Notes: generated by a model from the sequence alone, not told the origin. DNA of 64,000 bases from Flagellimonas yonaguniensis (GCF_029193885.1 NZ_JARFVB010000013.1:1-64000); one strand, 5' to 3'. Numbered from the stretch's first letter, positions 35,952 to 45,525 are shown. Translations and numbers: made by a program.

Positions 35952-36821
35952 GTGTCCAAAAAGAAACAAAAAAAGTACTCCAACAGTACCCACCACAATC
36001 AAAAACATCAAGATGAAGGTGCGGTAAAGGCAAAAAAACATTTAGGACAGCATTTCCTAAAAGATGAATCCGTAGCACAAAAAATTGCGCAGACCCTATC
36101 GTTGGAAGGTTACAAAAATGTATTGGAAATCGGCCCGGGAATGGGAGTGCTCACCAAGTATTTATTGCAACGGGATTTGGACTTGGTGGCCATGGACCTG
36201 GATGAAGAATCCATCGTGTACCTTAACCATAGTTTTCCTTTGGAACACGCGGCTATCTTAAAACAAAACAACCGTCTGAATGTCATAGAGGCGGATTTCC
36301 TCAAATTTGACCTCACGGAACTGTATGGCGAAGAGCAATTCGCCATTACGGGCAACTTCCCGTACAACATTTCCAGCCAGATAGTCTTTAAAATGCTGGA
36401 AATACGACAGCAAGTACCCGAATTTTCGGGGATGTTCCAAAAAGAAGTGGCCAAACGTATTTGCGAAGGACCAGGGAACAAAACCTATGGTATCCTTTCG
36501 GTATTGGTTCAAGCCTACTACGACGCTGAATACCTGTTTACAGTTCCTCCTGGAGTTTTTGACCCGCCACCAAAAGTGGATTCGGGTGTATTGCGCCTGA
36601 CTCGTAAAAAAGAGCTGAACCTCCCTTGCGATGAGCGTCTCTTCTTTAAAGTGGTGAAAACCGCTTTCAACCAAAGACGAAAAACCATTCGCAACAGTCT
36701 TAAAATCTTCAACCTTTCCGATAATCTAAAAGAAGATACTATCTTTGACCAGCGCCCAGAACAGCTAAGTGTAGCTGACTTTGTAACGTTGACACAGAAG
36801 ATAGCCAATGACCCCGTTTAA
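35952..36821 (+). CDS. rsmA: 16S rRNA dimethyladenosine transferase
   Basis: The 289-residue enzyme (KsgA) dimethylates two adjacent adenines near the 3' end of 16S rRNA during 30S maturation. SAM-binding motifs are [16 protein letters not shown] and the later [10 protein letters not shown], in which NFPY replaces the usual [22 protein letters not shown] is the family start and [12 protein letters not shown] the substrate loop. The N-terminus adds about 27 basic and polar residues before the core. The start is GTG at 35952. The last 14 bases overlap mgtE. Confidence 0.95.
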   Translation: MSKKKQKKYSNSTHHNQKHQDEGAVKAKKHLGQHFLKDESVAQKIAQTLSLEGYKNVLEIGPGMGVLTKYLLQRDLDLVAMDLDEESIVYLNHSFPLEHAAILKQNNRLNVIEADFLKFDLTELYGEEQFAITGNFPYNISSQIVFKMLEIRQQVPEFSGMFQKEVAKRICEGPGNKTYGILSVLVQAYYDAEYLFTVPPGVFDPPPKVDSGVLRLTRKKELNLPCDERLFFKVVKTAFNQRRKTIRNSLKIFNLSDNLKEDTIFDQRPEQLSVADFVTLTQKIANDPV

Positions 36822-38160
36822 ACTCACAGACGAACTTTTAGAAGAAATCAGGCAACTGATCGCTGATGGCAAGGATGCCGGACTCCAAACCATGATGAAG
36901 GAGTTCCACTATGCCGATGTCGCGGAAATTGCGGATGAACTGGATGTTGAGGAAGCCACCTACTTGATCAAGTTACTGGACAGCGAAAAAACTTCGGACA
37001 TCCTTGCGGAAATGCACGAGGATATCCGTGAGGCCGTACTTAAAAACCTTACCGCCAAAGAAATTGCTGGCGAGCTTTCCGAACTGGATACGGATGATGC
37101 TGCCGATATCATCAACGAACTTCCAAAGGAACTTGTTCAAGAGGTAATCTCGGAAATCGAGGACCGTGAACACGCCAAGGACATCGTGGACCTATTGCGC
37201 TACGAAGAGAATTCTGCCGGGGGGCTTATGGCCAAAGAGTTGGTAAAGGTCAACGAAAATTGGACCGTGACCACCTGTGTCAAGGAAATGCGTGCACAAG
37301 CTGAAAATGTGACCCGAGTGCACTCTATCTATGTTGTGGATGACGAAGGTAAACTAAAGGGACGGCTTTCCCTGAAGGATTTGCTTACCGCCTCGACCAA
37401 AACTCATATCAAAGATGTATATATTGCCAAGGTAGATGCGGTTAATGTCAACGAAAAAGGGGAAGAAGTGGCAAAAATCATGTCCAAATACGATTTGGAG
37501 GCCATTCCCGTGGTGGACGAAATAGGAAGGCTGGTGGGTCGTATTACCATTGATGATATTGTGGATGTCATCCGTGAAGAAGCCGACAAAGATTACCAAA
37601 TGGCGGCAGGTATCTCCCAAGATGTGGAAGTGAACGACAGCATTTGGATATTGACCCGCGCCCGATTGCCCTGGTTGATCCTGGGTCTTTTGGGCGGACT
37701 TAGTGCTGCAGCGATCATGGGGACTTTTGAAGATATGATCTCCAAACATGCCGTTTTGTTCTTTTTTACACCGCTGATCGCTGCGATGGCAGGTAATGTT
37801 GGGGTGCAATCCAGCGCCATTGTAGTGCAAGGTCTGGCCAATGATGATCTAAAAGGCAGTGTACGAAACCATCTTTTAAAAGAAATGCTGTTGGCACTTT
37901 TAAATGGGTTCATCCTTGCTATCTTACTTTTACTGTTCACTTGGATTTGGAAAGGTGCTTTTACCACTGCACTGGCCATTTCACTATCCTTAGTTGTCGT
38001 TATCGTGGTAGCCGGATTGATCGGCACATTTATCCCGCTGTTCCTTCACAAAAGAAATATTGACCCCGCCATTGCCACAGGTCCGTTTATTACCACAAGC
38101 AATGATATCTTCGGCATCTTGATCTATTTTTGGATAGCCAAGATGATCTTAGGGATATAA
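36808..38160 (+). CDS. mgtE: Magnesium transporter MgtE
   Basis: The 450-residue inner-membrane protein is a gated magnesium channel. It has the N domain at residues 1-130 ([31 protein letters not shown]). Two CBS domains lie at about 135-255 ([41 protein letters not shown]). The membrane domain from about 285 has five helices ([58 protein letters not shown]). The N and CBS domains bind magnesium and close the pore. It overlaps rsmA by 14 bases, so the pair is translationally coupled. Confidence 0.96.
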   Translation: MTPFKLTDELLEEIRQLIADGKDAGLQTMMKEFHYADVAEIADELDVEEATYLIKLLDSEKTSDILAEMHEDIREAVLKNLTAKEIAGELSELDTDDAADIINELPKELVQEVISEIEDREHAKDIVDLLRYEENSAGGLMAKELVKVNENWTVTTCVKEMRAQAENVTRVHSIYVVDDEGKLKGRLSLKDLLTASTKTHIKDVYIAKVDAVNVNEKGEEVAKIMSKYDLEAIPVVDEIGRLVGRITIDDIVDVIREEADKDYQMAAGISQDVEVNDSIWILTRARLPWLILGLLGGLSAAAIMGTFEDMISKHAVLFFFTPLIAAMAGNVGVQSSAIVVQGLANDDLKGSVRNHLLKEMLLALLNGFILAILLLLFTWIWKGAFTTALAISLSLVVVIVVAGLIGTFIPLFLHKRNIDPAIATGPFITTSNDIFGILIYFWIAKMILGI

Positions 38161-38186
38161 ATCAAATACTTAAAATTTGAATTACA

Positions 38187-38552
38187 GTGAACAAAAGTCC
38201 AAAACAACTGGTTGAGCATTGGGTCGATATTTTCAACCAAGGCAGTGCGACGGAAATAGCTGAGCTCTACCATACAGATGCCGTGAACCATCAGGTGGCC
38301 AATGAGTCCGTGGTCGGCAGAGATGCCATCCAAGAAATGTTCAAAAATGAGTTTGAAGCTGCCGATATGGTCTGTATCGTCGAGCACATTTTTGAAGATG
38401 GGGAATGGGCCATTCTGGAATGGAAAGATCCATTGGGCCTACGTGGATGTGGATTCTTTCATATTGTTGACGGAAAAATCAAGTTTCAACGAGGCTACTG
38501 GGACAAATTATCCTTTTTGCGAATGCACAATCTGCCCCTTCCCACCAAGTAA
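38187..38552 (+). CDS. SnoaL/NTF2-like protein
   Basis: The 121-residue protein shows the small alpha+beta NTF2-like fold of the SnoaL group: LVEHWVDIFNQGSATEIAEL, YHTDAVNHQVANES, VGRDAIQEMF and the strands of the cone. Such proteins are isomerases, hydrolases or binding proteins, and the substrate cannot be inferred. The start is GTG at 38187, 26 bases after mgtE. The cupin gene follows 13 bases later. Confidence 0.8.
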   Translation: MNKSPKQLVEHWVDIFNQGSATEIAELYHTDAVNHQVANESVVGRDAIQEMFKNEFEAADMVCIVEHIFEDGEWAILEWKDPLGLRGCGFFHIVDGKIKFQRGYWDKLSFLRMHNLPLPTK

Positions 38553-38565
38553 ATTCCAATCAGAC

Positions 38566-38931
38566 ATGAAACCAATCAACCTAAAACAAAAACACGCCGA
38601 GTTTAACAAACAATGGCATCCGCATCAAATCGCGGTGGTGGATGATATGCAGGTGCTACTGGCAAAACTCCAAGGAGAATTTGTTTGGCATGCCCATGAA
38701 AATGAAGACGAACTGTTTCAAGTAATCAAGGGAACCCTCTATATGCAGTTTCGTGACAGAACCGAGGTAGTCAACCAAGGCGAGATCATCGTGGTTCCCA
38801 AAGGGATTGAACATAATCCCATGACCAAAAACGGTGAAGAAGTCCAAGTGCTTCTGTTTGAAAAAATGAGCACGGCTCACACAGGCGATGTCCAGCACGA
38901 AAAAACACAGACCCACTACCCAAAAATCTAG
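38566..38931 (+). CDS. Cupin-domain protein
   Basis: A 121-residue single cupin barrel. Motif 1 is visible as GEFVWHAHENEDELFQVIKG, with metal ligands HxH and Glu, and motif 2 as PKGIEHNPMTKN, with a further His. A mononuclear metal site is therefore likely. The family covers dioxygenases, isomerases and simple sugar or amino-acid binding proteins, and nothing here decides between them. I use the ATG at 38566; the frame is open further left, but that would overlap most of the preceding gene. Confidence 0.85.
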   Translation: MKPINLKQKHAEFNKQWHPHQIAVVDDMQVLLAKLQGEFVWHAHENEDELFQVIKGTLYMQFRDRTEVVNQGEIIVVPKGIEHNPMTKNGEEVQVLLFEKMSTAHTGDVQHEKTQTHYPKI

Positions 38932-38937
38932 GAATTG

Positions 38938-38945
38938 TATATTTG
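38938..38945 (+). promoter_or_regulatory. -7 promoter element directly before the dehydrogenase ATG
   Basis: TATATTTG matches TAnnTTTG exactly and ends 5 bases before the ATG at 38951. A transcript from here would have almost no leader. No -33 TTG is seen at the usual distance. Confidence 0.45.
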
Positions 38946-38950
38946 CTCCC

Positions 38951-39883
38951 ATGAAAGTTCTCCACCTCGACACCAACCACCCCCTACTCCTCGACCAGTT
39001 TGCTGAACTTGGATTCGAAAACCACGAAGATTACACCTCGACCAAAGAACAAGTGGAGGAAAAAATCCATTTGTACAATGGAATCATCATCCGGAGTAGG
39101 TTTACCATAGACCAGCAATTTTTGGACAAGGCCACCAACCTGAAATTCATTGGACGAGTGGGCGCTGGCTTGGAAAACATTGATGTGGAACATGCAAAGT
39201 TCAAAGAGGTGTTTTTGGCTTCTGCGCCTGAAGGCAATCGAAACGCCGTGGGCGAACATACCTTGGGCATGTTGCTATCCTTAATGAACCACATGTGCAA
39301 GTCCGACCGCCAAGTAAAAAAGGGCAAATGGAAGCGTGAGCAAAACAGGGGCGTTGAACTGGATGGCAAAACGGTGGGAATCATTGGCTATGGAAATATG
39401 GGCAAGGCCTTTGCCAAAAAACTGAGAGGTTTCGATGTAGAGGTCATCTGCTACGATATTGTCGGTGGCGTTGGGGATGACAATGCCCGTCAGGTTGGGA
39501 TCATGGAATTCCAACAGCGCTCAGATGTGGTCAGTTTGCACGTACCCCAAACAGAGCAAACCGTGGGTATGGTCAACACGGAATTCATAAAAGGGTTCCA
39601 CAAACCTTTTTGGCTATTGAACACAGCTCGCGGAAAGTGCGTGGTCACCAAGGATTTGGTAAAAGAGTTGAAATCCGGAAAAATACTCGGTGCGGGATTG
39701 GACGTATTGGAATACGAGAAAAAATCCTTCGAGAATATGTTCGTGCAGAAACCCAAAGCTTTTAAATATTTGCGCAAAGCCAAAAATGTGTTGCTTACTC
39801 CCCATGTCGCAGGTTGGACGGTCGAAAGCAAGGAAAAATTGGCACAAACCATTGTAGACAAAGTCAAAGAAAGATTTTCTTAA
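38951..39883 (+). CDS. D-isomer 2-hydroxyacid dehydrogenase
   Basis: The 310-residue enzyme is of the D-2-hydroxyacid dehydrogenase family (phosphoglycerate dehydrogenase-like). The NAD-binding motif is GIIGYGNMGKAFAKKL. The substrate and catalytic residues lie in FIGRVGAGLENIDVEHA, the NTARGKCV segment with its Arg, and VLLTPHVAGWTVES with the catalytic His. SerA would have C-terminal ACT domains, which are absent, so the physiological substrate is uncertain. The ATG at 38951 starts a normal N-terminus (MKVLHLDTNHPLLLDQFAE). A -7 element ends just before it. Confidence 0.9.
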   Translation: MKVLHLDTNHPLLLDQFAELGFENHEDYTSTKEQVEEKIHLYNGIIIRSRFTIDQQFLDKATNLKFIGRVGAGLENIDVEHAKFKEVFLASAPEGNRNAVGEHTLGMLLSLMNHMCKSDRQVKKGKWKREQNRGVELDGKTVGIIGYGNMGKAFAKKLRGFDVEVICYDIVGGVGDDNARQVGIMEFQQRSDVVSLHVPQTEQTVGMVNTEFIKGFHKPFWLLNTARGKCVVTKDLVKELKSGKILGAGLDVLEYEKKSFENMFVQKPKAFKYLRKAKNVLLTPHVAGWTVESKEKLAQTIVDKVKERFS

Positions 39884-39942
39884 CTTTAGGTACAGATTCA
39901 ATCCTGATTTTAGGTCTGGAATTGGATAAGACCTAACCCAAT

Positions 39943-40401
39943 ATGACCATAGAAGCCAAAACACCAGACGAATACCTCGAAAAACTTCCTGCCGATCGCC
40001 AAGAAGCCGTTTCCCAACTACGGGAGACCATTAAAGGCAACTTGCCGAGTGGTTTTGAGGAGTGTATCAATTACAAAATGATCGGGTTTGTGGTGCCTCA
40101 TTCGATTTATCCAGGCGGGTATCATTGTGACCCAAAACTGCCATTGCCATTTATCAATATTGCTTCGCAGAAAAATTTTATAGCACTTTATCACATGGGC
40201 ATTTATGCCAACAAAAATTTGCTCGATTGGTTTGTGAATGAATACCCCAAGCATGTGAACACAAAACTGGACATGGGCAAAAGCTGTATTCGATTTAAGA
40301 ACATCAACAAAATACCCTTTGAATTGATTGCGGAGCTATGCCAAAAAATGACATCACAGGAATGGATTGCACTGTATGAAAAAAACATAAAAAAATCATG
40401 A
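39943..40401 (+). CDS. DUF1801 (YdhG-like) family protein
   Basis: The 152-residue product fits DUF1801: TPDEYLEKLPADRQEAVSQL, then PSGFEECINYKMIGFVVPHS, and LDMGKSCIRFKN near the end. Proteins of this group have a frataxin-like fold (YdhG), with proposed iron-binding or chaperone roles that are not well tested. It overlaps the following VOC gene by 4 bases (ATGA), so the two are coupled. The ATG at 39943 is the only sensible start. Confidence 0.85.
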   Translation: MTIEAKTPDEYLEKLPADRQEAVSQLRETIKGNLPSGFEECINYKMIGFVVPHSIYPGGYHCDPKLPLPFINIASQKNFIALYHMGIYANKNLLDWFVNEYPKHVNTKLDMGKSCIRFKNINKIPFELIAELCQKMTSQEWIALYEKNIKKS

Positions 40402-40784
40402 AAAACAGAGTTACGGGATTGGGAGGTTTCTTCTTTAAAAGCAAAGATCCTAACAACATCAAGGAATGGTACAAAAACCATCTGGGTTTGAATACCGACC
40501 AGTACGGCTGTACCTTTTGGTGGAAGGACAAGGATGGCAATGATTGCTCCACACAATGGAGCCCCATGGATGAAAAAACGGAATACTTTAAACCGAGTGA
40601 AAAGCAGTTCATGATGAACTTCAGGGTGGAAAACTTGGTGGAACTGCTCGAGGTCCTAAAAAAGGAAGGGGTTACCGTAGTCGGGGAAATAGAAGAATAC
40701 GAATACGGAAAATTTGGCTGGATACTAGACCCTGAAGGTAATAAATTGGAACTTTGGGAACCTGTTGACAAAGCCTTTCTATAG
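40398..40784 (+). CDS. VOC/glyoxalase-superfamily protein
   Basis: The 128-residue protein has the paired beta-alpha-beta-beta-beta modules of the vicinal oxygen chelate fold: GLGGFFFKSKDPNNIKEWY, then FGWILDPEGNKLELWEP with the Glu that is a usual metal ligand. Metal-dependent lyase, dioxygenase or resistance functions exist in the superfamily, and no substrate can be named. It is coupled to the DUF1801 gene by the 4-base ATGA overlap. Confidence 0.87.
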   Translation: MKNRVTGLGGFFFKSKDPNNIKEWYKNHLGLNTDQYGCTFWWKDKDGNDCSTQWSPMDEKTEYFKPSEKQFMMNFRVENLVELLEVLKKEGVTVVGEIEEYEYGKFGWILDPEGNKLELWEPVDKAFL

Positions 40785-40837
40785 GTATTGATTAATTTGC
40801 TACATTTAACTTTCATTAACCAACACATTAAATAAAC

Positions 40838-41206
40838 ATGTCAGAAGAAAAAAAAGACTTCGGTGACAAAGCTGAAGAAGCAGCCAAAGATTTTAAAGAA
40901 GAAGCAAAAAAAACCGCAGATGAATTCAAAGAAGGAATTCAAAGTGCCGGAGGTGACAACAAAAAAATTCTTGCTGGTATTTTAGCCATTTTACTCGGAG
41001 GTTTTGGAGTTCACAAGTTCATATTGGGTTACAACAAAGAAGGTTTTATCTTATTGGGTGTGACAATTATTTTGGGAGCTATTACCTGCGGAATCGGTGC
41101 CTCAGCAGCATGGATCATCGGTTTGGTGGAAGGTATTATCTATCTTACCAAATCGGATGAAGAATTTTACAACACCTATCAGGTGGGCAACAAGCCTTGG
41201 TTCTAA
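40838..41206 (+). CDS. TM2-domain protein
   Basis: This 122-residue protein has a charged N-terminal 45 residues rich in Lys, Glu and Ala (FGDKAEEAAKDFKEEAKKTA), likely helical, resembling CsbD or LEA-type stretches. The TM2 domain follows with two membrane segments: ILAGILAILLGGFGVHKFIL and FILLGVTIILGAITCGIGA, with the family motif GGxGxHKFxLG. It is an inner-membrane protein of unknown role. A strong terminator follows within 10 bases of the stop. Confidence 0.88.
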   Translation: MSEEKKDFGDKAEEAAKDFKEEAKKTADEFKEGIQSAGGDNKKILAGILAILLGGFGVHKFILGYNKEGFILLGVTIILGAITCGIGASAAWIIGLVEGIIYLTKSDEEFYNTYQVGNKPWF

Positions 41207-41212
41207 AATCTT

Positions 41213-41245
41213 AAAAGCCAGATAAAAAATTATCTGGCTTTTTTT
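41213..41245 (+). terminator. Terminator after the TM2 gene
   Basis: AAAAGCCAGATAA (41213-41225) pairs perfectly with TTATCTGGCTTTT (41230-41242) around an AAAA loop, and the T-run continues to 41245. Confidence 0.9.
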
Positions 41246-41281
41246 GAACACTTATTCATCGTAATATTACAATAAATATAC

Positions 41282-41779
41282 ATGGGTATAATCGTAAGAA
41301 ACATGAGGCCATCCGATTGGGAGGAAGTTTCAAGAATTTATTCCGAAGGAATCGCCACAGGTATTGCCACTTTTGAAACACAGGTTCCCACCTATGACCA
41401 TTGGAACAAGGCACATACCAGCGAATGCCGTTTGATTGCTGAAAACAATGGCGAAATCATGGGGTGGGCAGCACTTTCCCCCGTATCCAGCCGTTGTGTG
41501 TATGGTGGGGTCGGGGAAGTCAGCCTTTACATTTCGGACAAAAGTAGGGGCAAGGGTATTGGCAAACTACTGATGCAGCATTTAATCGAAGAAAGTGAAA
41601 AGGCAGGTTTTTGGACCATACAGTCAGGAATATTCCCAGAGAATACAGCAAGCATCAAACTGCACGAAAAAGTGGGTTTCCGCTACATTGGAAAACGAGA
41701 ACGTGTAGGCAAAATCCAAGGTACCTGGAAAGACAACCTCCTCTTTGAAAAACGAAGCAACAAGATAGGAATGGATTAA
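41282..41779 (+). CDS. GNAT N-acetyltransferase, phosphinothricin acetyltransferase-like
   Basis: The 165-residue enzyme follows the Pat pattern: IVRNMRPSDWEEVSRIYSEG, GIATFETQVPTYDHWNKAH, the acetyl-CoA loop SRGKGIGKLLMQHLIEES and FPENTASIKLHEKVGFR. Family members acetylate phosphinothricin-like amines or methionine derivatives; the natural substrate is unknown. Its TAA stop overlaps the stop of the convergent acyltransferase gene by two bases, so no terminator fits between them. Confidence 0.85.
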   Translation: MGIIVRNMRPSDWEEVSRIYSEGIATGIATFETQVPTYDHWNKAHTSECRLIAENNGEIMGWAALSPVSSRCVYGGVGEVSLYISDKSRGKGIGKLLMQHLIEESEKAGFWTIQSGIFPENTASIKLHEKVGFRYIGKRERVGKIQGTWKDNLLFEKRSNKIGMD

Positions 41780-43596
41780 TCCTCCGCTACCGTACCATTG
41801 CCCTCGCCAACTTTGCGTTCCAGCTCGGCCTGGAATTCTTCCATTACCGGCTTTACAGTGCTTTCAGGCAAATCGGCAATTCTAATGTACATCAAGCCGT
41901 CCACCGAATTGTTGAACAAAGGATCCACATTAAAGGCCACCACTTTGGCGTTTTGTTTGATGTATTTCTTGATCAAAACGGGCAATCTCAAGCTTCCCGG
42001 CTCCACTTCACCAATGAGTTTATCGAACTTGTTCAGGTCAGCCTGTGTTTCATCGAACACAAATTCCTTATCGGCATCCTTCAACTTTACCTTAAACTCC
42101 TTTTTGGGTCGGATATATTGTGCCACGTAGGGATCCCAATAATTGGACTTCATAAATTCGATCATCAACGATTTGGAAAAATTGGAGAACTGGTTGCTGA
42201 TACTAACCCCACCAATCAAGTATCGATGTTCTGGATGCCTTAATGTGGTATGCACAATACCCTTCCAAAGCAGGAATAGCGGCATGGGTTTTTGTTGATA
42301 TTCTTTCACAATATAAGCCCTTCCCATTTCGATGGATTTCTCCATCATTCCATATAGTTCAGGCTCAAATCGGAACAGGTCCTGAAGGTAAAAACCATCA
42401 ATGCCATATTTTTTGAAGATTTCGGAGCCCAATCCCATACGATAAGCTCCCACAATGGCCTTGGAATCGTCGTCCCATAAGAACAAATGATGGTAGTACG
42501 AATCGAACTTATCCAAGTCAATGGCATTGTTGGTTCCCTCTCCCACTTCCCTAAAAGTAACCTCGCGCTGACGGCCAATTTCGTTCAAGCAAAAAGGCAT
42601 ATCCTTGGCCTGTGCCAGAAACACTTCGTAGTTCTTGCTTTGGAGCATTCTACAATCCTTTTCCCGCAGCTTTTCAATCTCTCCGTTCAAGACCTCTTTA
42701 CTTATGGCAGAGGCTATTTTTTTAGGCGGCTTCGGAATTTTGAGCGAGGTAGGAACCTTGTCCAAGAAACGTTCCTTTTCAAAAGCATTGGCCAACAAAT
42801 ACGTCTTTTTTCGAAGCAGTTCCGCAAAACCATCTATGGATTCTTCCTCATTTTGGGTGTTTACCGAAATTGGCTGCCCAATTCTAACTTTAATGGGCCT
42901 TCTGCTCTGTGATGTTAATTCGGATGGTAACTTGGCTGTACGGAACACATCATCAATCTTGGACAATCGGTAAAATAATCTACTGTTGCGTGCATGAAAA
43001 TAAATGGGCACTACGGGTACTTCTGCCTTTCTTATCAATTTTATTACCGCTTCTTCCCACGGACGGTCCACGACCAATTTTCCATCACGGTAAGTGGAGA
43101 CCTCGCCCGCAGGGAAAATGCCCAGCGGATGTCCGTCCCTTAAATGCTGGAGCGCGTTTTTAAAACCTACAATGCTGCTCTTGGCATCCTTGTGGTTTTC
43201 AAAAGGGTTCACGGGCATTATATAGGGCTTCAATGGCTCTATGCGGTGCAACAAAAAGTTGGCGATTATTTTATAATCGGGTCTCTCGTTCAGCAATAAC
43301 TTAAGCAATAAAACCCCATCAATACCACCTAACGGATGATTGCTGATAGTGATGTATGGACCAGATTTGGGCAAGCGCTTAATGTCCTCCTCGGGTATTT
43401 CGAAGTCGATTTCGTAATGCTCCAAGATGGAGTCAAGGAACTCAGGGCCCGAGAGGTTTTTGTTCTTGTCGTAAAATCGATTGATGGTGCTGATTCTAGT
43501 GGCTACCATTAAAAGCCATCCTACAAAAGTGCCCAAAAAGCCATATTTGTCCAGATGGATGACTTTCGCCACCTCTTTAGCAGAAACCAAGCCCAT
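41776..43596 (-). CDS. Fused acyltransferase, OlsF-like (ornithine/amino-lipid synthesis)
   Basis: The 606-residue protein has a PlsC-type acyltransferase domain first (residues about 60-260). It contains NHPLGGIDG with His87 and Asp93 (HX5D spacing), IFPAGEVSTYRDGK and VPVVPIYFHARN. A second, OlsB-like GNAT domain follows (about 320-560: FCLNEIGRQREVTFREVGEG, AIVGAYRMGLGSE, YFLQDLF-type segment). This order matches OlsF, where the C-terminal domain N-acylates ornithine and the N-terminal domain O-acylates the product. OlsF was characterised from Serratia and Flavobacterium johnsoniae. Membrane-associated amino lipids are the likely product; the head group (ornithine or glycine) cannot be told from the sequence. 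Confidence 0.85.
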   Translation of the reverse strand: MGLVSAKEVAKVIHLDKYGFLGTFVGWLLMVATRISTINRFYDKNKNLSGPEFLDSILEHYEIDFEIPEEDIKRLPKSGPYITISNHPLGGIDGVLLLKLLLNERPDYKIIANFLLHRIEPLKPYIMPVNPFENHKDAKSSIVGFKNALQHLRDGHPLGIFPAGEVSTYRDGKLVVDRPWEEAVIKLIRKAEVPVVPIYFHARNSRLFYRLSKIDDVFRTAKLPSELTSQSRRPIKVRIGQPISVNTQNEEESIDGFAELLRKKTYLLANAFEKERFLDKVPTSLKIPKPPKKIASAISKEVLNGEIEKLREKDCRMLQSKNYEVFLAQAKDMPFCLNEIGRQREVTFREVGEGTNNAIDLDKFDSYYHHLFLWDDDSKAIVGAYRMGLGSEIFKKYGIDGFYLQDLFRFEPELYGMMEKSIEMGRAYIVKEYQQKPMPLFLLWKGIVHTTLRHPEHRYLIGGVSISNQFSNFSKSLMIEFMKSNYWDPYVAQYIRPKKEFKVKLKDADKEFVFDETQADLNKFDKLIGEVEPGSLRLPVLIKKYIKQNAKVVAFNVDPLFNNSVDGLMYIRIADLPESTVKPVMEEFQAELERKVGEGNGTVAED

Positions 43597-43674
43597 AGAA
43601 AAAGTATTTAGGTACGTGTAAAGATAGAAAATAAACCCTATAGCCCTTTTTACCTAAATATTAAGACTAAAGCT

Positions 43675-44925
43675 TTATTTAACAACCAATTGAACCGTTT
43701 CCTTGCCTCTTTGCTCCACCAATACGGACTTTCCATTTTGAAGGGATTTGACCGAGTCATCATTAAAATGACGAATGGTGTACAATGAAACATCCTCATG
43801 GCATACCACTTTGAACTTTCTTTTGAGTTCATCCAACAAAGGTGGCAGTCCTCGGAATTTGTTGTCCAAACAGACAGAAAAACTAATGGCGGAATTCTGG
43901 ATAAGGTCCACCTTTAACCTGTGATCATGGAACAGCTTGAAGATATCGCTGATATTATCCTCCACGATAAAGGAAAAATCTAGGGACGACAATTTCAGCA
44001 ACACCTGATTCTTCTTTACGATAAAACACGGGACTTTCGGCTCTATGCCATTGCCTTTGCCCACCGTGGTTCCTTTGTTCCTTGGGTTCACAAAGGATTT
44101 TACCTTCAGGGGGATTTCCTTGCGCTGTAAAGGCTGCAATGTCTTGGGGTGAATTACCGAAGCTCCATAAAACGCAAGCTCAATGGCCTCACGGTAAGAG
44201 ATTTTGTCCAACAACTGGGCATTCTCAAAATTTCTTGGGTCTGCGTTCAACACCCCTGGTACATCTTTCCAAATGGTCACCGAATCCGCATTTAGGCAAT
44301 AGGCCAAAATTGCTGCGGAATAATCAGACCCTTCCCTGCCCAAGGTCGTCGTAAAATTGTTGTCATCGCTACCCAAAAAGCCTTGGGTAATATTTAATTT
44401 GGACACATCCACATGGGAAAGCACTTCTTGCTGGGTACGCTCCCAGTTCACTTGTGCATCCCTGTTGTTTGAGTCGGTTTTAATAAGGGTACGGACATCC
44501 AACCACTCGTTGGAAATACCCATTTCGTTCAGATAGGCACTTACGATTGTTGTGGACAACAATTCCCCATAACACACCACTTGATCATACACAAAAGCAT
44601 ACTTGGGCGATTTGTTCCAGGCCAAAAATCCCTTGACTTCTTCAAAAAGAACCTTCACTTTTGCATAAACGGGATGGTTAGGGTTTTGGAAAAGATCGGA
44701 CAAAATCCCATGGTGATAATCAATCACTTCTTGAATCGAGGCATTTACCTCATCCTTATCATTAAAATAGGATTCCACCACTTTTTCCATGGCATTGGTG
44801 GTTTTGCCCATGGCGGAAATCACTACCAAGGTATCATTATAACCTACTTCATGTAAAACGTTCACAACGTTTTTGACCGCATCCGCATCTTTAACCGATG
44901 CTCCTCCAAACTTAAATACTCTCAT
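43675..44925 (-). CDS. Aspartate kinase
   Basis: The 416-residue monofunctional enzyme phosphorylates aspartate, the first step to Lys, Thr, Met and diaminopimelate. The start MRVFKFGGASVKDADAV has the KFGG(A/T)S motif. VVISAMGKTTN, FTTLGREGSDYSAAILA and the substrate residues around it are present. The C-terminal third has the regulatory ACT-type region (FSFIVEDNISDIFKLFHDH). It is not fused to homoserine dehydrogenase. The acetyltransferase gene follows 29 bases upstream on the same strand (44955-45437), so both may share a transcript from the promoter at 45457. Confidence 0.94.
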   Translation of the reverse strand: MRVFKFGGASVKDADAVKNVVNVLHEVGYNDTLVVISAMGKTTNAMEKVVESYFNDKDEVNASIQEVIDYHHGILSDLFQNPNHPVYAKVKVLFEEVKGFLAWNKSPKYAFVYDQVVCYGELLSTTIVSAYLNEMGISNEWLDVRTLIKTDSNNRDAQVNWERTQQEVLSHVDVSKLNITQGFLGSDDNNFTTTLGREGSDYSAAILAYCLNADSVTIWKDVPGVLNADPRNFENAQLLDKISYREAIELAFYGASVIHPKTLQPLQRKEIPLKVKSFVNPRNKGTTVGKGNGIEPKVPCFIVKKNQVLLKLSSLDFSFIVEDNISDIFKLFHDHRLKVDLIQNSAISFSVCLDNKFRGLPPLLDELKRKFKVVCHEDVSLYTIRHFNDDSVKSLQNGKSVLVEQRGKETVQLVVK

Positions 44926-44954
44926 GTGTTTATCTATTCTAATATTTTGGCCAT

Positions 44955-45437
44955 CTAGTTGAGGCTCTCCATATAATTTTTGATTCCTTTTTCATCCAAT
45001 TGAACCACATCCCAGTCCCTTAGCACATTGGCTCCCTTCTTTTCATAAAATTCAATGGCAGGTTCGTTCCAATCCAAAACTTCCCAACAAATACGCTTCA
45101 CACCCAAACTGTTACCATACCTCACTACCTCATCCAGCAAAGCTGTTCCTAGACCACTTCCCCTCATCTTTTCCGAGACAATCAAATCTTCCAAATGAAT
45201 CGCAGGACCTTTCCATGTGGAGTATCTGGAATACACCAGAGCTATGCCCGCAATACCTTCTTGGGTATCGGCAACAAAGCAATGGAACATCTTTTGGTTG
45301 CCAAAACCATGCTTAACCAAGTCTTCCTTGGTAATTTCAACAGCATTGGGTTCTTTTTCAAAATTGGCCAGTTCCTGAACCAAGTTCAGTACTTGTTCCA
45401 TATCTTCTGGTCGGGCCTCTCTGATCATAAATTCCAT
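44955..45437 (-). CDS. GNAT N-acetyltransferase (diamine acetyltransferase-like)
   Basis: The 160-residue enzyme matches small GNATs of the spermidine/thialysine acetyltransferase kind: FMIREARPEDMEQVLNLVQE, LVYSRYSTWKGPAIHLEDLI, the acetyl-CoA loop MRGSGLGTALLDEVVRYGN and RICWEVLDWNEPAIEFYEKK. The WNxxAIxFY segment is typical of that group. Lysine- or polyamine-like amines are plausible substrates, and its position before aspartate kinase suits amino-acid metabolism. It has its own -7 motif upstream. Confidence 0.88.
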   Translation of the reverse strand: MEFMIREARPEDMEQVLNLVQELANFEKEPNAVEITKEDLVKHGFGNQKMFHCFVADTQEGIAGIALVYSRYSTWKGPAIHLEDLIVSEKMRGSGLGTALLDEVVRYGNSLGVKRICWEVLDWNEPAIEFYEKKGANVLRDWDVVQLDEKGIKNYMESLN

Positions 45438-45456
45438 AATTGTTACAAATAAAACT

Positions 45457-45464
45457 CAAAGTTA
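45457..45464 (-). promoter_or_regulatory. -7 promoter element for the acetyltransferase/aspartate kinase genes
   Basis: On the minus strand TAACTTTG matches TAnnTTTG exactly, 20 bases before the ATG at 45437. Confidence 0.55.
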
Positions 45465-45496
45465 TAAAATTACATAATTAAAGTCCCTCGAAAACG

Positions 45497-45525
45497 TTGT
45501 AGTTTCACAAAATGCCCGATATTTG
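45497..45525 (+). promoter_or_regulatory. Promoter of fbp
   Basis: TTG at 45497-45499 is followed after 18 bases by GATATTTG at 45518-45525 (one mismatch to TAnnTTTG). An ATG at 45512 lies inside this promoter, so it cannot be the start; the ATG at 45551 is used. Confidence 0.5.

Noticed and set aside
38302..38931. Longer start for the cupin protein
   Set aside because: The extra 88 codons overlap the SnoaL-like gene in another frame; the ATG at 38566 gives a full cupin.
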